A DNA stretch of 64,000 nt from Protonemura montana. Its lineage: Eukaryota; Arthropoda; Insecta; Plecoptera; Nemouridae. The translations under genes and the position numbers were made by a program. The notes beneath the pieces were generated by a model that saw only the letters and a list, made by a program, of their open reading frames with translations, did no database searches and was not told the DNA's origin. The stretch's first letter is position 1; every line of letters begins with the position of its first letter. Shown piece after piece: positions 1 through 12,300 of this stretch. The stretch lies in assembly GCA_947568835.1 (NCBI GenBank), contig OX387608.1, positions 14,050,001 through 14,114,000 of the forward strand. The letters run 5' to 3'.

Positions 1-252
1 ATGGATACGTAGATTGATTTTGTTTCAATGGAAGTTTTATGAAGCTATGCACATGGACCAAATCTACTCATTTCTACTTTACCTAACCTGAGCACTAGTT
101 TTTGAGAAAAACTGTTTTCACAATGCAAAGAAAAAAAAATCCCAAAGTCATGTAACTTGTGCCTGTTACGTTATAGCCATGATGAAATTACTTTGATAAC
201 AATAAAACCACAAAAATATCCCAACCCCTCAACCATGATTCCTTGTTTACAG

Positions 253-380
253 CTACAACAAGACAGAGCAGATGACAGAACCTGTCGACTTGGAACCGGT
301 TGGCAACAACTTGCTTTGCTCGTACTGCTGCATCAAGTTCAGCGAACAGGCGGAACTACGTGCTCATTGCCAGTCCGAAG
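253..380 (+). CDS. HELZ: HELZ exon a: first part of C2H2-like zinc finger
   Basis: Acceptor TTTACAG at 246-252; donor GTGAGT at 381. The frame begins at 254 (one base completes a codon from an exon outside the window). It reads NNLLCSYC then [17 protein letters not shown]. Joined to the next exon this makes C-x2-C-x12-H-x5-H, a U1/matrin-like finger split by the intron. Confidence 0.85.
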
Positions 381-3300
381 GTGAGTCTCGGCCGGTGCTT
401 GTTGTCCTTATGATCTGTAGTCTCTACACCCATTGTGATAGAACTGGTCTGACTGCTCAATAATTTGTATTTGAATTTTATTAGCTGTTGTAGTACATTT
501 TTCAATGTGTATACTTTGTCATCAGATAATATTACTAGTAGCAGTCTAACATAACATATATGTCTAGCCAAGCTCGCCCTAACCTAATAATCTCTATCAT
601 AAAATTCCTCTAAATTATATAACTCTTCTTGGAGGAGAAAGATCTTGAGGTTTTTCTTGAATGTTTTGAAATTTTTGTGATGCTACAATGCATGTGCTTG
701 AAGTGCTAAACTGTTCTCATTTTGGACTAACTCCTCGAAGACAGGAGTATGCTGTCGAAGTATATTGTACCGGATTTTATTGTTTTAGAGCCTGGAAAAT
801 ATTTCAATCAAGGAAAGCTAGATTCAATTTTTCCATATCCAGAAACTTCCATGCGTTTCACCCGTAAAGGCATATGGACACAAGTAAATTAAAAAAGCTT
901 TGAAAACCTCTCGAAAAGAACAAAACACACTGAAACCATGCCTGGCATTTGGCAGCTCATTACAATGGAGTAGTAAAGTGCGGCTATAACAAGGATTCTT
1001 AAGGGAATCTAAAAAAACTAAAAAGGCATCTTGATATTGATAAGCAAACCTAGGATGTGGTTACAGGGAGCATCGTTACGTAAAGTAAAACTAGTTTGTA
1101 AGAAAGATATTAAAATGGTTTTCAAAATAAAACCAAATGCTACTGTCTATAAGCACCTATGTAGGCACTACTCTCCAGTCAGTAAGAGGAGGTGCCAAAC
1201 TAAATCCCTCTTGAGTAATTTTTGACTTAAGAGCTAGTGGGAAAAAATGCATACAGAGAGGACTTTGATATGGTATCTTCTATTACGTACTAAACATAGT
1301 ACAGTTATGTACTATTACATCGCATTTTCTCTCAGTTATCTCAGTTATATCAACAAAAAACTTGGAGTTGTGGGATTTTCTAACCTAAAACCGTCAATGG
1401 CGAAGGTAAAAGTCACGTAATCGCAATGCTGGATCGGATTCCCGTGCAACGCCCTGCCTGACCGCCGGATTGTTCTTCAGCCCACCAGCGTGTGATCATG
1501 TCGGACGAAGGGCGTGACTGGGCGTGGCGACCACCTCCTCGCGGGATCACGTCCGACACGTACGCGACGTGTGACGCGTGGGCAGACAACTCAGCGTGTC
1601 GCTACGGCAACCAGTGCGTGGACGCGCACGGGGACCTCGAGCTTGCTGAGTGGAAGGAACGGTTTGAATATCGGTGAGTTGGCTTTTAGTGTGAAGCACC
1701 AAATTAATGTGAAATCTTTGCTGGGAAGCCGTATTGTTCCTGGGCTAGACAGTTATCTTCGTTGAGAAAGTTCATGATTCTCTGGCATACAACTACTTCA
1801 AATACTTGAGAGAAAGATGGCAAGAGTGCAATTGGTCTGTAAATTTCTGGGGCTTCCCTGTTGCCTGTTTTTTTAAGGCGCATGTACGACCAATGTATGG
1901 GTAATGGCCTATGCCATTGTAACTGTAAACCTGAACGTTAGCGCAATGTTTGCTAACTGCAAACTCTAGCTGGTACAATGTGCATTGGTCGCAAGATTGA
2001 ACCAATCGGATTCTTATCTAATTTGGTGCGAAATATAAGCTTTCTTGTAACGTAAGTTGTGGAACATAAAAAGACAGTTTGTTTTTACCTTTGACACATT
2101 CAAACTTAAGTTGGTGTAAACCTTTTGAAATTTCAAGTGTCTGGATCTGTTTTAGTGGATTTTGACTCAAAACTTCGTTGTTGAAGTGCGATGTCCTGCT
2201 CCATCCATCCACCTATCCCGGTCCTTTTCATTTCATGTGAAAAACCTGATTTTGTGTTTATTTTTAGCATTACAAATGCTTTGTTTGTTCTAAATGAGTC
2301 TTTAGCATAATGCAGTTTGGAACCCCACCCACTCTCTTTGGCTTTCAACAATTGAGACCCGTGTTTTACTTCGACAGGCGGATGAAGTTGCAGCGTGCTT
2401 GCGAAAAAGAGCTTTTTGGCAAAGCGTACACGGAACAGCTGCTGGAGCGGTGGGTCTCTGCCCCTAGCCCTGACAAGGTAACGCCGATGATCTGATACCT
2501 TTTGTAACAGGCTTATCAAATCCATGACTTTTACTGTTCTGCTTTGTTGTTTGATGTTTGAACTTGAACTAAGGTGAAGTCCTCAACTGCTAGTGGAAAA
2601 TATGGAATATGTAATTGAACCTACGCTACCTGTCCAGGGTGACCGTGATGCCGATTTAATCAAGACATCGAATGGGTTGTCGCACGTTATCTCTGTCTCG
2701 GCCCAATTGATACTCAAATAATATTTATAGGAAGAAACGAGTTAGTGTGCGACAACATTTTCAAAAAAATGTACAGTCGGCCTCCAGACCTCCTAGTTTT
2801 TCCAGGACAGTTTTTTTTTTGCACCTGTGGCGGTGTCTTGAAAGACTTGTTTCAGGACACCAAATATCCCGGTTTTCCATTCTTGGTCATTCTTCAATTT
2901 CATCTGTATTATTTTAATTATTTGTCTCCAGTTCAAAATTCTTCTTTGCCTCCCAAGTAAACTTATGTGATGTATTAATAAGAAAATATGTCTATTCAAA
3001 GTTTACAAAAAACTTATGTAGTAAAAACAATGATTTTCTTGGTGTATTTTAAATCAATCGCAGGCAAGGCAGTAGTTTATGGGTTGTTTTGAACTATTTC
3101 ACTCATTCCCCACCAAAACGATTGAATTAAAAGATCCCAATATTCTTTTACTTTTGAAATATGGTCCTGTCGTACCTGTCAAAAATGAATAATTAGTAAT
3201 GGTTATTGAAATTAATAAAACAAACGTAACCCTGGCTCTAGGTGATGCGCGAGAGGCTCGATGGAGTGGAGGACTCGTGCTCAGCTGATCTGATCACAGC

Positions 3301-6300
3301 GGTGGCGGCCAAGAAGAGCACCAAGGAGTGGGTGTTCACGCTTGTCACCGACCGGCCTCTGCGGCAGGTGGCGCTACTGCAGGACGCCACGCGGAACCAC
3401 TTCTCGCTACGGTACTTAACCACCTCGTTTTGCAGGCTCGAAATTTAAGACGATTTGCTAGTTTATTGTTATTCGTAATCTTTAAATACATTTTCAAATT
3501 TACGATTACATTTTTCAAACATGAAATGAACACACAGATATATGTAGCATATGGGTCATTCCATGTGTAATCACTCACTTTTAATTAAATTTCACTTTGA
3601 CCGACCCAGATTTTGATGAAAATTGGTATACTTGTTAAGTTTGTTGACTTAGGGGCTATTTTTTTTTTTTTTTTTTTTTGGTCCAACCGTTCGGATATTA
3701 CAAGGGGGGGAAGTTGGGGTCATTTTGCCCCCCGGGCGTGTAGTGACCACCCTTTCTACGCAATATCTAGGGTTCTATGGGAGCTACAGAGCTGGGAAAA
3801 AAATCATCTGAAAGGTAATTTCATACCCTACCTGAATATGGAAACAAAAATGACGATATGTTAATACGAATTTAATTGTGATTTTACACATCTGCATTTT
3901 CCAAAATGACCATATCGCTGATGAGTCATTTTTGATTTGCCTGATTTTTTTTCTATATATACAGAACATACATATGATCATGTGTTCCAAAAATCAAGAT
4001 GGGTGTTTTACCACTTTCCAAGAAAAAAAATTTTTTCTATAAAAAAGTGCCTTTTTGCCAGTAGAACAGCATTTTGATCACAATTATTGTGATCAGAGCA
4101 CTGGCATATATTTTATATTAAAGTTGATTTTTGTTTGCACAGTTGCATGTTCTTGAAATGTTATTCTCTACAATACAAATCGATTGTTTGCCATATTCCT
4201 GTAAATCATGGATCAAGTTGAAACAGTTCATAGAAGTCAAAAGTTTGTTCATTTCTTGTCTGGACTTGCATCTACAAGAATCTTAAAATGGTATTCCCTA
4301 GAATACAACTATAGATTGTTTGTCATGCTCCTGAATCATGGATCAAGTTGTAACAGGTTACAAGTAAAAAGTTTGGTAATTTCTTGTCTGGACTAAAGCA
4401 ATCAGTCTCTGGCCTCATGTTGATGAGGATAGAAGCTAATTTGCTCTCAAGCACCTTTTATTTAGAGATTCATAATGTGCTCAATTGGACTGTTCTTTGA
4501 AGAAGAATGTGGACCCATCGAAGATCTAGCGATTAAAAGCATTGAAAGTTTCAATAGTGACCAGCAGTTATCATTAGCTCTGCGTACTAAGTGTGATAAT
4601 GTGAAGACCGTGTGTCATTTACATGAAAAGAAATTCCTTCGTCTGTATAGCTGTCACCACAAGTTATGCTGCGATCCGTTTCAGGCTCACTGTGGAATAG
4701 TGAAAGTTAATGGGTTAAGAGAAATTAATGCAGCATCCAGGACGAAATACTTGGAGATTGCCGACCTCATCCCTGGAAAGAAATTATGCTCAACTTGCCG
4801 TAAGCTGCTCTCGCTCAGGCTGAAGGAACTAACAACCGTTTCTGTTCTAACGCCAACTAAATCCACTGAACTTGACCTACCTTTCGTGGACATACCCTGT
4901 GAAGCAGATGCCGTGAATCAGTCTTTAGCTGCATTTGGTGTGTCACCTATTAATACCACCAAACTAAAGGGTAAATCTATGTTTTATTCGAAAAGAAAGT
5001 TCAGCGAAATAACACAAGGTGTAAAGAAGAGATTGGAACTAGTATCTCCCAGTAATGAAGAAATCAGCAAAGAAGATTTGACATCTTCAGAGGAGTGCAA
5101 GGACAGCATCCGTGATGGGTCAGAGATAATAGCACAACTGAAAGAAAAGTTTAAGACGAGTACCAGAAGCGAGAAAATAACAATTTTATCTGTGCTTCCA
5201 AAAAGTTGGAGCATTAAGAGAATAATGCAAGAGTTCAATGCATCTAACCATTTGGTACGTAAAACCAAACAACTAGTAAAGGCCCAAGGGATACTGCCAT
5301 CTGCAAATCAAAAAGCAGGAAAAACTCTTTCCCCTGATTGCATTCAACTGATTGAAGAGTTTTATGAAAATGATGATGTAAGCCGTGTCATGCCGGGTAA
5401 AAAAGATTTTGTCTCGGTTAAAGTGGGTGACAATCGAGTTCACCGCCAGAAGAGACTAGTGTTAAGCAACTTAAGTGAAGTGTATCGCAGCTTCAAAGAT
5501 AAATATCCTGACATCAAGGTTGGATTCTCGAAGTTTGCAGAGCTCAGACCCAAACATTGTGTTCTGGCAGGAGCAGCTGGGACACATTCTGTCTGTGTCT
5601 GTACGATACACCAAAACGTTAAGTTGATGGCTTTGGGAGCAAAGCTGCCTTTGCTTTCAGACGGTACCATCAAATCATACCAACACTGCCTTGCCAGCCT
5701 CATGTGCAACCCCCCGCTTCTCAACTGCTTTGTAGGAAAGTGTGGCAATTGTCCGGGAACCGATGAACTTCGTGAATGGCTAGAAATCTCATTCAGTGAA
5801 AATTTCATAGACTCTGTGACTTATAAACAGTGGCTGTCAACAGACAGATGTACCCTAGAGACAATTACGAAACCTACAGATGAGTTTGTTGACTGTTTTA
5901 TTGAAAAATGCATTTTATTAAGAAATCATGATTTTATTGCACGGCAGCAAGCGGCATTCATGCAGGAGAAGAAAGCCAACCTTAAACCAGGGGAAGTTTT
6001 AGTAGTGGGCGACTTCGCTGAGAATTATTCTTTTGTGCTCCAGGATGCTGCACAAGGTTACCATTGGAATAACAGCCAATGCACCCTTCACCCATTTGTG
6101 TGTTACTTTAAGCCTGAAGATCGAGACATACAACATTTAAGTTACGTTGTCATTTCTGACTCGCTAACTCATGACACCGTTACTGTGCACACTTTCCAAA
6201 AGCACCTGATAAGACACCTGAAACAAAACATTTCGGATGTATCCCATTTAATTTACTTTTCTGATGGAGCGGCAGCCCAATATAAGAATAAGAAGAATTT

Positions 6301-9300
6301 TTCCAACTTGTGCCATCATGAAGTTGACTTCGAACTAACTGCTGAGTGGCATTTTTTTGCCACATCCCACGGTAAAGGACCATGCGATGGAGTTGGTGGG
6401 ACTGTAAAACGAAATGCAGCACGGGCAAGTTTACAGAAACCATATGCCGACCAAATAATGACGCCGATAGACTTTTACCGGTGGGCAACAGAAAATGTGT
6501 GGACTGTAAATTTTGTGTTTGTAGCCAATGAAGAGATTACAGCAAATGGCATCAAACTTAAAGAACGATTCAAAGAATTAAAAACTATCGTAGGCACAAG
6601 AAGCTTTCATGCGTTCTACCCAAAATCGCTAACTTCCTTACATGTGAAACACTTTTCTCTTTCTGAAGAAATCAACATTGTGAAGATTGTTGAGAAAAAT
6701 GAAGAAGGAGAAGAAGAAGAAGAAGAAGAAGAGGAGGAAGCAACAGCAGCAGAAATACCCGAGTTTGAGTTCAAAGACGTGGGCAGTTTCATCACTGTAG
6801 CATACAACGAAGACTGGTGGCTAGCGTGTGTTCTTGAAAAATCATCACAGTCTCTTGAACTTCAAGTCAACTTTCTACACCCTCATGGACCAGCTCCATC
6901 ATATTTTTATCCCAGTGTACAAGACAAACTAATTGTAGCTTTTGCTGATGTTTTAACACTGGCCGACCCCAACACGGCAACTGGTCGAACATACTTTTTG
7001 TCGGCTACAGACACCAACAGGGCAACAGCAGGGCTTATAAAATATGTACCTCAATAAGGTAAACTACATCTCTCTTAAGATATGCAAATTTGTACTTCAT
7101 AGTAGCTATGATTGTAAGTAATGATCATTTTCTTGAATGTTGTCTTAAATTCAGTTCATATTAATTTATATTATGAATGAATTTGCAGAAAACATTTTTT
7201 TTTCTTGGAAAGTAGTAGAACACCCATCTTGATTTTTGGAACACATGATCATATGTATGTTCTGTACATATAGAAAAAAAATCAGGCAAATCAAAAATGA
7301 CTCATCAGCGATATGGTCATTTTGGAAAATGCAGATGTGTAAAATCACAATTAAATTCGTATTAACATATCGTCATTTTTGTTTCCATATTCAGGTAGGG
7401 TATGAAATTACCTTTCAGATGATTTTTTTCCCAGCTCTGTAGCTCCCATAGAACCCTAGATATTGCGTAGAAAGGGTGGTCACTACACGCGCGGGGGGCA
7501 AAATGACCCCAACTTCCCCCCCTTGTAATATCCGAACGGTTGGACCAAAAAAAAAAAAATTAAAAAATAGCCCCTAAGTCAACAAACTTAACAAGTATAC
7601 CAATTTTCATCAAAATCTGGGTCGGTCAAAGTTTGAGGTGAGTGATTACACATGGAATGACCCATATATGTGACAGTGAGAGTTGCTTATACACGTATTC
7701 CTGGGAAAAGAAAGCTCTATTAGAGTTTTCTTTATTTATAAGATCGGCATATTAGTTCGATAGCAACAAATTACAACAAGTAATATTTAAAATTAAATCT
7801 TTGAAAACAATCATACTACGAGGTATGAGCTAAGCGATTTAAACGATGTGATTAATAATCTTTGAATAAATTAAGTTGCTAGAAAAACGTTTTAACCATT
7901 GGGACCGAACAGAAATGCATCTGATGAACTGACTTTTACTAAAGAAATCAGAATTATAGTCTGGCTGTTGTAGATTAATAGAAATTTGTTTATTTAGTGC
8001 ATGCTCTAGTACGGTAAATTAATTACATTACGTTACATATTACGTTTTACATTTTACAATATATTTTAAATGTATTCTCACTAATGACATCGAGAGAAGT
8101 CGTTAAAATCAAAACAGATTAGCGTCTTCTTTATTACGTTATGGTCTAGAAAAGATTACCTTTAAATTTCTGGAAATATGTTTCTGTAGTAATGAGTAAT
8201 GACATTTGAGCCACAATATCCTTTATTGCATAATTACTCATATTACCTTTTCCTGAAATCACATCGATGTTATGAGTTTGATTCTTGGTGTTGATTTACA
8301 TGATAACGAGAACAAAGTGACCGTTCTAGTAATATTTGCCTGGTCTTACCATTTCTCCCCTCATAGTTGAAGTGACAGTTGACGTGAATGCAACAGCAAC
8401 TTCCAATGCATCATTATTTTAATGTGTTTAGTTGTTGGAAGTTAGTTGCGTTGGTTCTAATGGAAAAAAAGGTGTGTAGTTCTCATCCTTGAAAAATTAG
8501 TGTTACATATGTTGTTAATTAATGGTAACAGTGACAAAAAGCTGGTTTGTGATAGTAATAACTAATAATAAATTTTTTTCACGATATGCCATTTAACATG
8601 CAAATTGTCATAACCTACATAGTATATGTACATATGATACAAATATTAGAAGTTGTAAATTGTAATGGGGATTTTAAACAGCTTTAGTAACTTTCGTAAG
8701 ATTCTTTTCTGTTCTTCATTTCTTAAACCAGCCTTTCAGCTGTCCCTTCACTGCATTGATCATTTGAATTTTGCGAAAAGTCCGTGTTGTCATTTAGGCA
8801 AGTATTTTAGAGGCAGGCTATATTTGTAACACCATCTGACCAGTTCCTATCTATTAAAGATAATAGCATTTTTAGGTGAGAGAAATACCTTCAAGCTGGG
8901 ATTTCTGACTCCCATTTGTTTAGCCAATTTTAGCTCAGAAAATACTATCCGTCTAACTATTTTGTGTGCCTATAACAAACGACCCATTTTCAACTATCCA
9001 GCTTTGGGAAGAAATTTTGAAGACAACAATTATATGTATAATCGTTTGAAGCACCTTGCACCTTCCGTACCATCGCATTTTTTATGTTTTTTGATGCTGA
9101 CATCACAACACATTCTCCGCTACCGCACCCAAGCCAAGCTAATGCTTATGTGTTGATGCTGTCATCAGCACTCAACTGGGAAAGATGCAAGGTGCTCCAA
9201 ACTTGTTTGCCTCTCGAAGGGGACAGCTTAGTTACGCCCGACTTTCTGGGTTCCCGCAGGCTCGTGAGCAGCGTAGATGTTTCCCGCAACGAACGTGCTG

Positions 9301-12300
9301 AATGGACGCCGACTAACGACCAGGAGTGGGCGGTGCCGGCGTTATCGGCCAACGAGTCGCTCTGTCTCGAACACAAGCTCACCGTCGACTTCAAAACGGA
9401 CATCTATGGGACGTTCCGGCAGTCGGTCGTGTTTGACTTTGGCGTGGATCCCGTTTTGGTGAGTCGCGCCGGGTTGTTTCATTTTTCAGACGAGCCTTAC
9501 TTTGCACCCGTACTTCTCTTCCTAGGCGTCCTTGCTTTAACTGTGAAAACAACTTAATTAGAAGACAGTTTATTTAATTATTGATTAATTTCTCTAGGTT
9601 AGTGTAAGTCTTTTAAAACAAAGTTTTTTAGTCTTAATATTTTACATTTCTAATGTTACATTACTGCAGTTCTTTTGGCATCACTGAAGTTAAGCAATAT
9701 TGCACCAGGAGCAAGTTACAAGATGGGTGACCATTGGCTAATAATAGGCATAGACTTACAATTTTTTCAAGAGAGGCAAATTAATTAGAGTAAATTTAGC
9801 TACATTCACCTAGTGTTTTTTTTATCAAATTTGTTTGTTTGAGTTCTCAATGGTCTTTGGCAGGGATTTGAAGTTAGTGGTCGATTTTATGGCTTTGACA
9901 GAAGTTGGCAAGAGGCTAGTAAAGCATGATATTGATAAGGGATAATTGTAAGCAAAGCTAGCGTGTACTGACGAGCGCTTGCGGAAACAGGTTAAACACC
10001 TCTGCGTGGACGTGCTGCCTGTTGACAACGTGGACAAGATGAAGAAGATCGTCAAGGACATCACGATGGCAGCGGCAGAGCGCTGGGACCAGTGCAACTC
10101 CGTCATCACAATGTACATCGCGCCAGTGACGGTGAGTCCAACCCTATTGATTAACAGGCGCAAGACCTGACTAACCTTGGCATTCGTAATCAGTAGTGTT
10201 CAATGACCTGTAATATGAGAAAATCAAAAATGTCATGCTCTTTGTTGGTTTCAATTTGCTATGTAATCGTTTATTAAGTTAGGCAGGTATGTTCATGGAG
10301 CACAGCTAAATCATATAGAAAAGCAGCTAGCATATCTTAGTAAATCATAGTAAAGGCAGGTACCCTTTTTTTTCATATACAAGTCATGTTGCATCGTTTG
10401 TATTGTATTGTATTTTATTAGCTGTTGTAGAAAATGTTTCAGTGTGTATCCATTGTCATCAGATGATATTACTACTTAGCAGTCTAGCAGAGTAACATAG
10501 TAAAAGTAAGGAACTTAAACTTAAATAAGAAGTGAACAATAATAAAAATGAAACTGATCATAAATAAGAACTAACATAACTAAATGAATATATCTAACCA
10601 AGCACGCCCAAAACCTAATAATCTCTATCATAAAATTCCTCTAAATTATAAAACTCTTCTTGGAGGAGGAAGATTTTGAGGTTTGTCTTGAATGCATCCT
10701 TGGTTGCAATGCATCTCAGTTGTTGTGGAAGGCTATTCATGATTTTCACGCTAACATTGAGCAGGTCGTCATCCATGATACGAAGCCTATAATGTCCCAT
10801 CTGCAGTTTTTCTGCTCCTCTTGTTTTATGTGAGTGAGTGTCACATCTTCTAAGAATTAAGTCGGCATTGTCTCTGACAAACAGTGGTTCATTATAAGGG
10901 GATGCAGAGCATAGCAGTATTACAGCCGCTGGGAATGCCTGGAAAATAACAAAAATGTTCATAGAGAAGTTCGTGGCAGGATCGTAAGCTGAAGTGATCG
11001 CGTTTCAGTCGACTTTGATGAATCCGCCTGCTGCCGACGGTGATCGCGAGCAGGAGCTGTTGACCGCATACCCGAGCCCGCGCGCAGACACGTTTGCGCT
11101 GACGCAGTCGACGGTGCAGGAGCGCCGCCTCACACGCAACAACTATCGCGCTCGAATGCACGAACTGCTGGCGGTCGAGGAGATGGCGCGATACGAACAG
11201 GTGAGCGTCTACTTTTTATAGGTAGTTCATTTATTTATTATGTGCCCTAATTTTCTGGTAGGTACTCATAATATCATAAGAGTTTAGCAACACTGCGCTG
11301 GGTCGGGTATTGGATGGTTGACCACCATACACATCTCCAGTTCTCTTCGGGAGAGAGGTTTGAAGGATGAAAGTTAGTACAGTAACCTCACTTGCCTTGC
11401 TTATCAACCTCTCGACAGCTAGAATTTGTGGAGGAATCCTATTCAAGTTGTATCGTGCTTTGGAAGGGACTTGAAGCCGGTGGTCCTCTTGGTGTTCTTC
11501 AACAAGAGCAGGCTACGTGCCGGCACCTTGTTTCTTCTTCCTTGTAGAGATTCATCATCACTCATTCACTGACTCCATTAAACAAGTGCCGCACAGCCCG
11601 TTGCTAAAACAGTGCGTCATTAAACGCAACAAATAAGAATTTGTGTAAATAAATATATAAAAAAGAGAGATTCGTCGTCAAATCGCGACTCACGTTACTT
11701 TTACCTCCAGGTGGCTCGCTACAACCTGACCACCAAGCTGCGGATGGCCGACAGCTACTTGCTAGCTCCCAACGGCATGGCCACCAGCACGGCCAAGTAC
11801 TCTCACTCGGGCGAGCTGTTCGCTCTGATGACCCTCGGCAAAGACGTATCGGAAGACACCTCGTCTGGCCGGCTCATCCTCAACAACTGCACCACGGTGC
11901 TGATGGCCGCCGCGCGGAAGGCAAACGATGCCGACGAAAGCGACAAGGGCAAGCGGGTCGTCTACGAGGCTCTCATCGAAGACAAGGGCAAGAACGTCAT
12001 CTACCTCAAGTAAGACATGGCCTTTTCGCCCTGGTTTTATGTTATACTTATTTTATATTATGTTACTTTATTATGTAATCATACGTGGTGCCAAAAATAC
12101 ACCATATACCTAGGAACTAGCATAGGCCAGATTGCCTACTAGTTCTAATCACTGGTATACTTGTACCTACGTTAGAAAATCAATAAATACAAATTAAAAT
12201 TAAAAATTAAATTAAATTAAGGATGCTTTTGGGTAGTGCATTATGTAGCCGGGTTCCGGAGTGTGCCAAGTGCCCGATTCCTATCCCCTACACCACTCCA

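Larger units (their letters stand above)
3549..7667 (+). mobile_element. Full-length DNA transposon with ~480 bp terminal inverted repeats and an intact DDE-type ORF
   Basis: The outer 12 bases ATATGGGTCATT (3549-3560) are matched by AATGACCCATAT at 7656-7667. Inverted identity then continues for about 480 bp on each side (3549-4030 with 7195-7667), differing mainly in a poly-T tract. If the ends are GGGTCATT/AATGACCC, the element is 4111 bp flanked by ATAT on both sides, a possible 4-bp target duplication, though ATAT may instead be part of the TIR. One long ORF (4475-7057) on the plus strand fills the interior. It lies in a HELZ intron in the sense direction. High TIR similarity and an open frame suggest recent insertion. 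I cannot assign a named superfamily. Confidence 0.85.

Noticed and set aside
3784-3990. Small ORF repeated at 7236-7442
   Set aside because: Both copies are in the transposon TIRs and on opposite strands; explained by the inverted repeat.
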